64,000 bases of DNA from Streptomyces litmocidini (GTDB lineage: Bacteria > Actinomycetota > Actinomycetes > Streptomycetales > Streptomycetaceae), in NCBI RefSeq assembly GCF_014649755.1, contig NZ_BMTQ01000003.1, positions 1-64,000 of the forward strand, in the 5' to 3' direction. Position numbers and translations under genes: made by a program. Below are positions 9,077-28,300 of the stretch, piece after piece (position 1 is the first letter of the stretch; the number at the start of each line of letters is the position of its first letter). Below the pieces are notes generated by a model that ran no database searches, was not told where the DNA came from, and saw only the letters and a program-made list of their open reading frames with translations.

Positions 9077-9613
9077 TCAGAGTTCGTCGTGCACGGGCGG
9101 GGCGATCCCCGACCACGGCACGACATAGTCGATCGTGGCCACCGGCGAGCCGTCCGACTCCCTGGCACCGTCGGCCCAATAGGCCACGGTGTACGTCTTG
9201 CCGGGCAGCATCCCGTCGTCACCGGCCGGGATCGCCGCCGAGCCGTGGGAGGTACATCGTTCCGCAGAACGGCAGACCCAGTCCCAGTCGATGCGGTGAC
9301 CGGTATCCAACTGGTCCTTCTCGTAGATCCCGATCCAGTCCTTGTTGTTGGCGGGAACCCGGCCGGTGGGGGTGATGTAGGTGACGACCAGTCCGGTATC
9401 CAGCTCCTGGAGAACGCCCTTCTCGCGAATGTGCGCGGTGGTCCACAGGGCGTCCACGAGTATGAACTTGTGGCCTTGCACGGTCTCGCCGTTCGCTGCA
9501 AAGGCTTGCACGCCCAGGGTGGCTGCGGTGGTGACGGCGGCGGTCAGGACGGCGGCAAGAAGGTTGCGCCGGGAGTCTTTCCAGCGGCCGAAGAAACGTG
9601 TTCGCGTTCGCAT
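9077..9613 (-). CDS. Exported beta-sandwich-like protein, paralogue of the next gene upstream
   Basis: 178 residues. It starts at the ATG at 9613 behind an AAGGAG ribosome site 11 bases away. Residues 1-40 form a basic, hydrophobic export signal ending in FAANG. The mature part holds NKDWIGIYEKDQLD, HRIDWDWVC, paired Cys residues, LPGKTYTVAYWAD and SPVATIDYVVPW. The same order of motifs occurs in the upstream neighbour, so the two are ancient duplicates. DWIGIY-type sandwiches resemble SKICH-like or phosphatase N-terminal beta domains, but I do not recognise the exact family. The operon ends with the ribosome-inactivating fusion protein, so a role in binding or delivery of that toxin, or protection from it, is an inference only. 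Confidence 0.7.
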   Translation of the reverse strand: MRTRTRFFGRWKDSRRNLLAAVLTAAVTTAATLGVQAFAANGETVQGHKFILVDALWTTAHIREKGVLQELDTGLVVTYITPTGRVPANNKDWIGIYEKDQLDTGHRIDWDWVCRSAERCTSHGSAAIPAGDDGMLPGKTYTVAYWADGARESDGSPVATIDYVVPWSGIAPPVHDEL

Positions 9614-9635
9614 GGGATTGTTGTCTCCTTGAGGT

Positions 9636-10184
9636 TCACCAGGGGATGACGAAATCGACCGTGGCCGCCGGTCTGCCCTTTGATTCATTCGCCGCGCCGA
9701 CCCAGTACGCGACGGTGTACGTCTTCCCGGACGCCAGCCCGTCGTTTCCAGCCGGGACGACCGCCGCTCCGAACGAGGCACACTTTCCGATCTCATTGGG
9801 GCAGACCCAGTCCCAGTCGATGCGATGGGCGGCGTCCAACTGGCCCTTCTCGTAAATCCCGATCCAGTCCTTGTTCTTCTGCGCGCCGGGATTCCACCCC
9901 AAAGGTCCGTAGTAGGGAACCACGACACCGGTGTCATCATCAGGAATGTTGAGACCCTTCTGATGGATCTGCGCGGTGGTGTACGTCGGTTCAAGCAGCA
10001 TGAAATCAGAATCATAGGAGGGCTGGCTCGTGACATACGACGCCGTCACCAGCGCCTGGCCACCAGTTTTCGTAGACGTCCCCGTAATACCTAGCGTCGC
10101 CAGCACGGTAACGGCGGCGGTGGCTACCACCAGAGGGAGGAGTGACCCGCGCCTGCGCTCCGCCTGACGCCTGGAGATTCCCAT
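9636..10184 (-). CDS. Exported or membrane-anchored beta-sandwich-like protein, first gene of the RIP operon
   Basis: 182 residues, ATG at 10184 behind a strong GAAGGAG site. A basic start is followed by a hydrophobic helix at about 16-34, either signal peptide or anchor. The mature domain has NKDWIGIYEKGQLDAAHRID, WDWVCPNEIGKC, VPAGNDGLASGKTYTVAYW and PAATVDFVIPW, paralleling the second gene of the operon. The gap to that gene is 22 bp. A dyad (10245-10264) lies 60-80 bp upstream. Function is unknown. Confidence 0.7.
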   Translation of the reverse strand: MGISRRQAERRRGSLLPLVVATAAVTVLATLGITGTSTKTGGQALVTASYVTSQPSYDSDFMLLEPTYTTAQIHQKGLNIPDDDTGVVVPYYGPLGWNPGAQKNKDWIGIYEKGQLDAAHRIDWDWVCPNEIGKCASFGAAVVPAGNDGLASGKTYTVAYWVGAANESKGRPAATVDFVIPW

Positions 10185-10244
10185 TTCAGCTCCTTCATGA
10201 AATCACGTCGGCTCGCCATACCGAGGACCGTCGACTCCCGACAT

Positions 10245-10264
10245 GATTCAATGGCGATTGAATC
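10245..10264. promoter_or_regulatory. Inverted repeat upstream of the RIP operon, possible operator
   Basis: GATTCAAT and ATTGAATC are perfect 8-bp arms around GGCG, in an unusually AT-rich stretch 61-80 bp before the first gene. Size and place fit an operator of a dimeric repressor or activator. No regulator gene is adjacent. Confidence 0.4.
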
Positions 10265-10429
10265 GCCCGCTCCCCCGCAAGAAGCGAAACCTTAGACTTC
10301 ATCTTCCGCGGTGCGGCGAGTGCTCCAATTTTCCCCTTCCTCGCTATCGACTCGCTAATGAATGACTACCGATCAGAAAAGGTTCGGGCTCCGGGTCGTT
10401 GGTGGGGCGTTGGTGAGACTTTTCCAACC

Positions 10430-10995
10430 TCACGTCGAGGCGTGGTGAAGGACGACGACGTCCTTCACCACGTCCGTGATCCGGTGTGTGCTGCAGCGGA
10501 GCCTTCGACGACCCCGTGGTGGCGTGCGGCGGTCAGGTCGTGAGTCGACCCGGGCAGAGCCGGCGAGGCCCGGAGCGGCCGTCCGAACGGGTCGGCAAGG
10601 CTCTGGACGTTCATGCCGTGGCGTTCCTGTTTCCCGGAGGAGCACGGAGTGTCGGCGGCGACCCGGTCGATCGGCAGCAGGGTGCCGTCCAGGATCACGA
10701 ACGCCTTCGCCCGGATCGTCTTCATCGCCTCGGCCGGGGACGGGGCGAGGGCGGCCAGTACGTCGACGGCCTGGCGTATGCAGCGGAAGGCGGTCGCGAT
10801 CCCGATGCCGAACCCGGCGGCGAGCCGGGCGCAGGTGTCACCGCACCGCAGGTGGGCGAGGGCGGGCAGCGCCTGACGCCCTGGCGTCAGTCGTCGCCAC
10901 CGCGTACCGATCTCCTGCCGCCGGGAGGTGAGTCGTCCGGCCAGATACCGCAGGGTGCGACTGGACAGGTCGATCGACGACGGGGGGACGAGCAC
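10430..10995 (-). pseudogene. Internally deleted IS5-type (DDE_Tnp_4-like) transposase
   Basis: From a GTG at 10995 the minus strand reads VLVPPSSIDLSSRTLRYLAG, then HLRCGDTCARLAAGFGIGIA, FVILDGTLLPIDRVAADTP (first DDE Asp) and GSTHDLTAARHHGVVEG. The frame then breaks, and the true C-terminal end (LRCSTHRITDVVKDVVVLHH) follows in another frame. The segment between them, with the last catalytic Glu, is deleted. So the element is inactive. It separates the RIP operon from the NRPS locus. Confidence 0.8.
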
Positions 10996-11648
10996 GTGAG
11001 GCTCCCGGCAGCACGGTGGATCTGGGTCCTGACACCACCACCAGGAGCTTCGTCGTTGCGCAGGAGCGTCCCACTCGTGCCTGCTACGACCGGGTCGGAA
11101 AAGGCTCGGCGCCCGAGCCGCCGGGGCGGCCGCAGGCGAATCCGTGCACATTCCGCAGGCAGGTGACAGGCCAGCTCGGGCGGACAGTGGTGCCACGGGG
11201 CGCACCGCACGCGGAACACGCCCCATGCACGTCTGCTGCTGGTTCGGCAGCCCGGTCGCTGGTCCCAAGGCGCGGTTGGGATGGGCAGGTGCTCTCGCGC
11301 TCCTTGACGTAGCCCTTCACTCAGCGCATCGGCCTCGGCCGGAACCCGTACGTACGCCTTCGCGACGTGCGACGGCCGGCGCAGCCTCTCGGCGCTCGCG
11401 AACACCTCCGACCACGGCGCGGCGAGCACGGCGCCGGGCGGGCTCCCTGGAGGCGGTGTTCTGCTGCGAGCGGCCGGTCACGGGTGCCTCGCCGAGCGTC
11501 CGCTCCGTGACGCCGGCCCGCCCGGGGACGGGGTCGGTGACGGGCCGGTCGGCGGAGCGCGACCTCTCCGAGCGGCGCTGACGCTCCGCGCGGCGCGTGC
11601 GGGAGGGGGATGCGGACGCCGTGCCGCATCCCCCTCTCCCCCGCCCCG
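10996..11648. other. Region between transposase remnant and NRPS, no gene recognised
   Basis: No frame gives recognisable protein motifs or consistent codon bias. It contains the probable NRPS terminator at 11604-11635. The rest may be decayed insertion-element DNA. Confidence 0.4.
11604..11635 (-). terminator. Probable terminator of the NRPS operon
   Basis: 12-base perfect arms (AGGGGGATGCGG and its complement) around an 8-base loop, 14 bp past the stop codon of the second NRPS gene on the minus strand. Confidence 0.65.
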
Positions 11649-19333
<7,685 letters not shown>

Positions 19334-19337
<4 letters not shown>

Positions 19338-22300
19338 TTGCGTCCACCCCACTTGGTCTTCAGTCGGTCGATCTGGGCCTGGTCGAGGGAGACCAGGGGA
19401 AGGTCGGACGGCGTCCAGCCGCCCGCGTCGGGCTGTTCGGCGTGTTCGGCGATCGCCCGCAGGGCCCGGCCGAACGCCTCGGCGAGCGCCGTGACCTCCG
19501 TCTCGGGGAGCAGTTCCGCGGGCCAGGTCCAGCGCGTCACGAGGCACGGTCCGCCGGGCCGGTCCTCCGTGTGGGCGTTGACGTCGAGGACGTGGTGGAC
19601 GGGCATGCCGGGGTCCTGGACGGCGGGCGCCCCGCCGTCCAGCAGCACCTCCCAGTCGCTCGCGTCGCCACCGGGGCCGCCGTCCGGGCCGGCATGTCGT
19701 GCGGGGGCGGGGTACCGCCCCAGGTAGTTGAAGCCGATCTCGGGGGGCTCGGCCTCCTGGAGACGGACGCGGGCCACGGGGTCGAGCCACCGCAGCACGC
19801 CGTATCCGATGCCGTGGTCCGGCACGGCCCGCAGCTGCTCCTTGACCCGCTTGACGGCCCGGTCCACCAGCCCGCCGTCGAAGCGGCCGGGGTCCCGCGG
19901 GTCGAGCGGCCCGGGGTCCAGCAGCACCGGATACAGGCTGGTGAACCAGCCGACCGTCCGGGACAGGTCGACGTTCCCGGCGATCTGCTCGCGGCCGTGG
20001 CTCTCCAGGTCGATCCGCACACCGGCGTCCTCGGGACCGGGCGCGCCGAGTGCGCCGGCGGCGGGTCGGTCGCGCCGGCTGCGGACGGCCAGGGCCAGTG
20101 CGGTGAGCAGGACGTCGTCCACTCCGGCGTGGAAGGCCCGGGGGGCGGTGGTGAGCAGCGGCTGGGTCCAGGTGGCGTCCAGGCGGGTGGTGAGGGTGCG
20201 ACAGCGGCCGGCGGTGTCCCGTTCCGGGTCGAGCGGCCGGCGCCCGAGCGGTGGCACCGTGCCCGCCGACATGTCCTCCCACAGCGGCAGTTCGGCCGCG
20301 CGGGTGCCGTCCTGGCCCTGCGTGGCGAGGAGTCTCGCCCAGCCCCGGTAGGAGGTGCGGACCGGCGGCAGGGCGGCAGTGGCGGGGGCGGCGCGGTCCG
20401 TGCCGGCGGGCCGTGAGCCGGTCGTGGCGCTCCAGGCCGTCGCCAGGTCCTCGGCGAGGATCCGCCAGGACACGGCGTCGACCGCGAGATGGTGGACGAG
20501 CAGCAGCAGCCGTCCGCGCGCACGCGGGCCGGCGTCCGCCCACACAGCCTCGAACACCCGGCCGTGCGCGGGCCGCAGCCGGTCCCGTGCCCGCTCCCCC
20601 GCCTCGGCGAGGGCGGCCCGGACGCGTTCCGCGTCCAGTCCGGCGACGTCGATCCGCGTGAAGCGCGCACCGACGTCGACCGCGCCCCGCGGCAGCGTTT
20701 CCGGCACCGTCCCGCCGCCCGCCGCGCGGCCGACGCGCAGCCGCAGCGTGTCGTGGTGGTCGACGAGCAGCTGGAGCGCGGCGACGAGGTCGTCCTGCGC
20801 GGCGCCGAGGGGCGTGCGCAGCACTCCGGACTGGTGGTAGCCGTCGGTGGGACCGGGCCGGTGGAGGAACCAGGCCGCGATGGGAGTGGGCGGCAGGGTG
20901 CCCACGCCGTCGTCGGCCGGTGCGGGGGCCTGTTCGTCGAGCTCGGTGGCCGCCGCGGCGACCGCCTCGGGCGTACGGTGCAGGAAGACGTCCTTGGGGG
21001 TGATGCCGAGGCCCTTCTCGCGCGCCCGGCTGACCAGCTGGATGGACAGGATGCTGTCGCCGCCGAGCGCGAAGAAGTCGTCGTCGCGCCGGGCCGCCGG
21101 GCCGCGCAGCACGGCCCCGTACAGGTCGCACAGGATCCGCTCCCGCGCGGTGCGCGGCGTCCCGTCGCCCGCACGGCCGCCCTCCGGCCCGGCCGGGGCG
21201 GGCAGGGCCCGCCGGTCCGTCTTGCCGTTGGGCAGCAGCGGCAGCGCGTCCATGCGGACGAAGACGGCGGGCACCATGAAGGCCGGCAGCAGCGCCGTCA
21301 GCCGCTCGCGCAGCGTGGCGTCGTCCGCTGTGGCGCCGCCGGGGCCGGCCGCGAGGTAGGCGATGAGTCGCTGCTCGCCCGGGCGGTCCTCGCGGACGAG
21401 CACACAGGCGGCGCCGACGCCGTCGAGGCCGGCGAGCGCGGCCTCGATCTCGCCCGGCTCGATGCGCAGGCCGTGCAGCTTGACCTGGTCGTCGGCGCGG
21501 GCCACGTACCGCAGCAGCCCGTCGGCCCGCTGCCGGACGAGGTCGCCCGTACGGTACATGCGCGCGCCGGCGGGTCCGAAGGGGTCGGCGACGAACCGGC
21601 CGGCCGTGAGCCCGGGGAGGTTCAGGTAGCCGCGGGCCAGGCCCTCCCCCGCCAGGTGCAGCTCGCCCGTCACGCCCGGCGGCACGGGCCGGAGCGCCGT
21701 GTCGAGGACGTGGGCGCGGAGGTTGTCGACGGTCCGGCCGATCGGCACGGACGCGTCGCCGGCGGATGCGCCCGCGCCGTCGGGGCCGCACACGCGGTGG
21801 CCGGTGGCGTCGATGGTCGCCTCGGTCGGCCCGTACAGGTTGTGCACCTCCACGCCCCATGTGCGGGCGGCCCGTTCGGCCAGCGCGGCGGTGAGCGGCT
21901 CGCCGCCGCACAGGACGGCGCGCAGCTCGGCCGGCGGCTCCTGGCCCTCGGTCTCGGTGAGGACGAGGGAGAGCAGCGACGGTACGAACTGGGCGACGGT
22001 CACTCCCGCCTGCCGCATCCGGGCCAGCAGCTCCGCCGGGTCCTGGTGGAGGGCCGGCGGTACGGGGCAGGTGGCGCCGCCGTGCAGCAGCGGCAGCCAG
22101 GTCTCCCACACGGAGGCGTCGAAGCTCGGCGAGGTGCGGGCGAGGATCCGGTCCGCACCGGTGAGCGCGAGGTGGTCCGCCAGCCAGGCCATGTGGTTGG
22201 TGAGGGCGGCATGGGTGACGACGACGCCCTTCGGGCGGCCGGTGGAACCGGAGGTGTGGAGCACGTACGCGGCGTCGAGGGGGTGCGGGCCGTCCGCGGC

Positions 22301-25300
22301 GGTCACGGCGCCGGCTGCCTCGGCCACCACGGCAGCGGGCGCCGTCCTCCTCACCGGTTCCCCGGCCGCTCCGACAAGGAGCACCGGGACCGCCGGCGCC
22401 GGCTCCGGCCAGGTGAACGGGCGCGCCTCGGGCGCGACCAGCAGGACGGGGCGGGCGTCGGCCAGGACGAGGGCGAGGCGGGCCGCCGGATATTCCGGGT
22501 CGACCGGGAGCCAGACCGCTCCCGCCTTGGCCACGGCCAGCATCGCCACGACCTGGGCGGCGGTGCCCGGCAGCGCGAGGGCCACCACGTCCCCGCGTCC
22601 CACGGCGCGGGCCCGCAGCTCACGGGCCAGCCCGTCGGACAGCCGGTCGAGTTCCGCGAAGGTCAGGTCCCGCTCGGCCGTCCGGACGGCGACGGCACCG
22701 GGGGTGCGGTCGCGCTGCGCGCGGAACGCCTCGGGCAGGGTCCGGGCGGGCAGCGGCCGTTCGGGGCCGTGGCCGGCCCGGAGCAGCTCCGTCCGCTCGT
22801 CGGCCGTCAGGACCGGCACGTCCCGGACGCGGCGGCCGGGATCGGCGGCGAGCGTGCCGAGCAGCCGGCTCAGCCGCGCCGCCAGCGCCTGCGCGGTGGT
22901 GGGGTCGAACAGGTCGGTGGAGAACTCGAGGACGCCGTCGAGGCCGTCGGGCCGTCCCGTCTCGTCCCGGCGCTCCGTGAACGTGAACGTGAGGTCGAAC
23001 TTGCTGATGCCGGTGCGCACCGGCACGTCGCGGACGGTGAGACCGGGCAGCTCGACGGACGCCTCGGCCTGGTTCTGGAGCACCAGCATGGTCTGGAACA
23101 GCGGGTGGCGGTTCTGCACCCGGGCCGGGTCCAGCGCGTCGACCAGCCGCTCGAACGGCACGTCCTGGTGCGCGTACGCCGCCAGGTCGAAGTCCCGCAC
23201 CCGGTCGAGGACCTCGGTGAAGGCGGGGTTTCCGCTCAGATCGGTGCGCAGGACCAGGGTGTTGACGAAGAAGCCGACCAGGTCGTCCAGGGCCTCGTCG
23301 GTGCGGCCCGCGACGGGCGTGCCGAGCGGGATGTCCTCGCCCGCGCCGTGTGCGGCCAGCAGCACCGCCAGCCCGGCCTGGAGCACCATGAAGAGGCTGC
23401 ACCCGCGGGCCCGGGCCAGATCGGCCAGCGCCCGGTGCGTGGCGGCGTCCACCGGGAAGGCGAAGGCGTCGCCCCGGTGGGTGGCGACCGCGGGCCGCGG
23501 CCGGTCCCACGGCAGGTCCAGTAGATCGGGCAGCCCGTCGAGGGCGGTCTTCCAGAACTCCAGCTGCCGGGCCGCCGTACCGGCCGGATCGTCCTCGTCA
23601 CCGAGGAGCGCGCGCTGCCACAGGGTGTAGTCCGCGTACTGGACGGGAAGGGCGGTCCAGCCGGGTTCCTCGTCGGCCGTCCGCGCCCGGTAGGCCCGGC
23701 CGAGGTCGCGGGCGAGCGGCGCCAGCGACCAGCCGTCGCCCGCGATGTGGTGCACGAGCAGCATCAGGACATGGGACTCGGGTGCGAGGCGCAGCAGCCG
23801 GGCCCGTACGGGCCGTTCGGTGCTCACGTCGAAGGCGTACGCGGTCTCGGCGGTCAGCACGGCGTCGAGGCGGTCCGGTGCGACGTCCCGCGGCGTGAGG
23901 TCGAGGTCGGCGCCCGCCGTGTCCAGCACCAGCTGCCGGGGCACGCCCCCGCTGTCGGGGAACACGGTGCGCAGGCTTTCGTGGCGCTCCACCACGTCCG
24001 CGAGGGCGCGGGCGAGGGCCTCGGTGTCGAGCGGGCCGTCCAGCCGCAGCACCAGGGGGACGTTGTACGTGGCCGAGGGTCCTTCGAAGCGGTTGAGGAA
24101 CCACAGGCGCTGCTGCGCCGGGGACGGCGGCAGCGGATCGGGCCGCCGTTCCACCCGCGTCGGCCGGGGCCGGGCGGTCCCGGCTCCCTCCAGCGCGGCC
24201 GCGAGCGCGGCCGGGGTCGGATGCTCGAAGACGAGCCGGACCTCCGCCTCCACGCCGAGGGCGGTGCGCAGCCGGGCCGCGAGCCGGGTGGCGAGCAGGG
24301 AGTGCCCGCCCAGCGCGAAGAAGTCGTCGTCCGGGCCCACGCTCCCCCGGCCGAGGAGAGCGGCGAACAGGCCGCGGACGATCTCCTCGCGGGCGGTGCG
24401 CGGGGCCCGGCCGGGCCCCGGGGCGTCGTACGCGGGCAGGGGCAGCGCCGCGCGGTCCACCTTCCCGTTCGGGTTCAGCGGCAGCGCCTCCAGCGGCACC
24501 ACCGCGGCGGGCACCATGTACACGGGGAGCACCCGTCCGACGGCGCGGGCCAGTTCGGCGGGATCGGGACGGGCGCCGGCGTTCGGCACCACGTACGCGA
24601 CGAGCCGCCGGTCGCCGGGCACGTCCTCGCGCACCAGGGCGAAGGCGTCCGCCACTTCGGCGCGGCCCGCGAGGACGCTCTCGATCTCACCGAGTTCGAT
24701 GCGGTAGCCGCGCAGCTTGACCTGTCCGTCGGCGCGTCCGACGTAGGCGAGGTGTCCGTGGGGCGTCCAGCGCACGAGGTCGCCGGTGCGGTACATCCGC
24801 CCACCGGCCGGATCGGACGGGTCGGCGACGAACCGCGCGGCGGTCGCCCCGGGGCGGCCCGTGTAGCCACGGGCGACGCCGTGCCCCGCCAGGTAGAGCT
24901 CTCCGACCACTCCGGGCGGCACCGGGTTCAGCGCCTCGTCGAGGACCTGGACCCGCATGCCGTCCAGGGGGCGGCCGATCGGCGGCGGGCCGGCCGGAAG
25001 CTCGGCGGTGACGAGGTGGCGGGTGGCGAAGGTGGTGGTCTCGGTGGGGCCGTAGACGTGCAGGACCCGCGTGCCGGGTGCGTGGGCGGCGACCCGCTGC
25101 ATGGCGTCGGGCGAGGCGAGTTCGCCGCCCGCGCACACCAGGCGCAGCCCGGCGTAGGCGTCCGCTCCGGTCTCGGCGATCACGTTGAACAGCGCGGTCG
25201 TCAGGAACACGGCGGTCACCCCGTGCCGGCGGACGGCCTCTTGGAGGGTGTGGGCCTCCAGGACCCCGTCGGGGGCGACGACGACGCGTCCGCCGCCCAG

Positions 25301-28300
25301 CAGCGGCGCCCACATCTCGAAGGTGGAGGCGTCGAAGACGTACGCGGAGTGCAGGAGCACCGCGTCGACCGTGCCGTCCGCCCAGGCGGAGTCCGCCGCG
25401 AGGGCGGCCACGTCGGCGTGGCTGACGCCCACGCCCTTGGGCAGACCGGTGGAGCCCGAGGTGAACATGACGTACGCGAGGGAGTCCGGACCGGGCACGC
25501 GGTCGACGGCGGGCGGGCCGGACTGCGCCGGGCGGCCGGGGCCGACGGCCCCGCCGGAGGAGGTCTCCGCGCGGCCGTCGGCCGTGTCCGCGTCCTCGCC
25601 GTCGTCCGCTCCCGCCGGCACCTGCCGCAGCAGCCGCCCGATGCGGTCCACCACCAGGACGGGGATCCGTCCGGCCCGCTCGGTGACCCAGGAGGTGGTG
25701 AGGGCGGCCTCGTCGACGACCAGCAGGCGGAGGTCCGCCACGGCGGCGACCCGGTCCAGCCGTTCCGCGGGCCAGCGCGGGTCGAGCGGCACGTAGGCGG
25801 CTGCCGCGCGCACGGTGCCGAGGGAGGCGGTGATCACCGCGGGGGCCCGGCTCAGCAGGACCCCGACGGTGCGTTCGGGTCCGGCGCCGAGACCGGCGAG
25901 GGCCTCGGCGAGGCCGGCGGAGAGACGGTCGAGCTCCGCGTACGACAGGTCCGTGTCGCCGTCGGTGACGGCCACCGCGTCCGGGGCGCGCCCGGCCTGC
26001 CGGGCGAAGAGCGCGGGCAGCGTGCGGTCCCCGGAGTCCCCGTCCGCCGGCAGGGGCCGGCCCGCGCCCCAGCGCCGTACGAGGGCGTGTTCGCCTGCTG
26101 TCAGCAGATCGTGGCCGCCCACGGGCCGGTCGGGCTCGGCGGCCACCCGGTCGAGCAGCCGGAGGAGCCGGGCCGCGAGGGCCTCGACGGTGCCTCGGTC
26201 GAACAGCGCAGTGGCGTACTCGATGCCGGCGGACAGGCCACCGCCGGCCCGGTCCTCGGTGAAGGCGAAGGTCAGGTCGAACTTGCTCAGTCCGTTGTGC
26301 ACGAGCCGGTCCTCGACGTCGAGGCCCGGCAGGTCGGGGCGGGCGGGCACCTGGTTCTGCAGCACCACCATGGTCTGGAACAGCGGGTGGTGGTCCCGTG
26401 CCCGGGACGGGTTCAGGGCTTCCACCAGTCGTTCGAAGGGCACGTCCTGGTGGGCGTAGGCGGCGAGGTCGAAGTCCCGGACCCGGTGCAGCAGTTCGCG
26501 GAAGGTCGGGTTGCCGGAGAGGTCGGTGCGCAGCACGAGCGTGTTGACGAAGAAGCCGACCAGGTCCTCCAGCGCCTCGTCCGTGCGGCCGGCGACGGGC
26601 GTGCCCAGCGGGATGTCGTCGCCGGCGCCGTGCCGGTGCAGCAGGGCGGCCACGGCCGCCTGGAGGACCATGAACAGACTGCTGCCGGACGCGCGGGCCA
26701 GCTCCACGAGCCGGGCGTGCAGGGCCGGCGGCAGGTCGAAGGGGACCACCGCGCCGCGCGGGTCGGTGACGGCCGGACGCGGCCGGTCCAGCGGCAGGTC
26801 GATCAGACCGGGCAGTCCGGCGAGCGCGGTGCGCCAGTGGTCCAGCTGCTCGCGTACCAGGCCGCCCTTCTCGCCGTCCTCGCCGAGGAGCGCGTGCTGC
26901 CACAGGGCGTAGTCGGCGTACTGGAGACCACTGCCCGGCGCGGGGGCCCGCCCGGCCAGCCGGGCCCGGTAGGCGTCGCCGAGGTGCCGGGCCAGCGGCC
27001 CGAGGGACCAGCCGTCCCCGGCGACGTGGTGCAGCACCAGGACCAGGACGTGGTGTTCGGGGGCGCACCGCAGCAGCCGGGCCCGCAGCGGTGGATCGGT
27101 GAGCACGTCGAACGGTTTGCGGGCCGCGGCCAGGACGGCGGCCTCCAGGTCCGCCGGCGCGGTGCTCTCGACGGCCGGGCGGGGCGCGGCGGCCGCCGTG
27201 GGCAGCACGACCTGGTGCGGGACGCCGTCCCGCTCGGGGAACACGGTGCGCAGGGCCTCGTGCCGCTCCACGACATCCGCCAGTGCGGCGACCAGGACGT
27301 CCGGCTCCAGCGGTCCGCGCAGTTCGAGGACGAGCGGGATGTTGTACGAGGAGCTCGGCCCTTCCAGCCGGTTGAGGAACCACAGGCGCTGCTGCGCGAA
27401 GGACAGCGGCAGCGGATCGGGCCGCCGGGCGGCACGGGTCACCGGGGGCCGCGTCCGGGCCGCGGGATCCAGCGCCCGCGCGAGTCCGGCGGGGGTGGGG
27501 TGCTCGAAGAGGGTTCGTACGGAGAGGTCGGCGCCCAGCACGGCGCGGACGCGGCTGATCACGCGCATGGCGAGCAGCGAGTGGCCGCCCAGGTCGAAGA
27601 AGTCGTCGTGCGGACCGACTTCGGGGAGCTCCAGGACGTCGGCGAGGATTCCGGCGACGACCTCCTCGCGGGCGTCGCGCGGCCCGGCCGCGCCGCGCAC
27701 CGGACCGGAGCCGGCCGCCGGCGCGGGCAGGGCGCGCCGGTCCACCTTGCCGTTGGGCAGCAGCGGGAGGGCGTCGAGGACGACGACCGCGTCGGGCACG
27801 AGATGGTGCGGGAGCGTGCGCGCGAGCACGTCGCGCAGCGCGGCGCTGACGGGCGCGGGCCCCTCGGAGGCGTCGACCCCGGGCGCACCGGACGCGGGCG
27901 CACCGGACGCGGGCGTGTCCGCTCCGGGCGCGCCCGCCCCGAGCGCACGGGACGCGGCCGCGCCGGACACGGGTCCGCCCGTGACGGCGTACGCGACGAG
28001 CCGGCGCCGTTCGGGCGCGTCCTCGCGGACCACGGCGCACGCCGCCGTGACGCCCGGCAGGGCCCGGAGCGCCGCCGCCACCTCACCGGGTTCGACGCGG
28101 AAGCCACGGAGCTTGACCTGGTCGTCGGCCCGGGCGACGTGGGTGAGCAGTCCGTCGCGGTCCTGGCGGACCAGGTCGCCGGTGCGGTACATGCGGGTGC
28201 CGGGCGCCTCGAACGGGTCGGCGACGAAGCGCTCGGCGGTGAGGCCGGGGCGGTCGAGGTAGCCGTGGGCCAGGTTGGCTCCCGACAGGTACAGCTCGCC

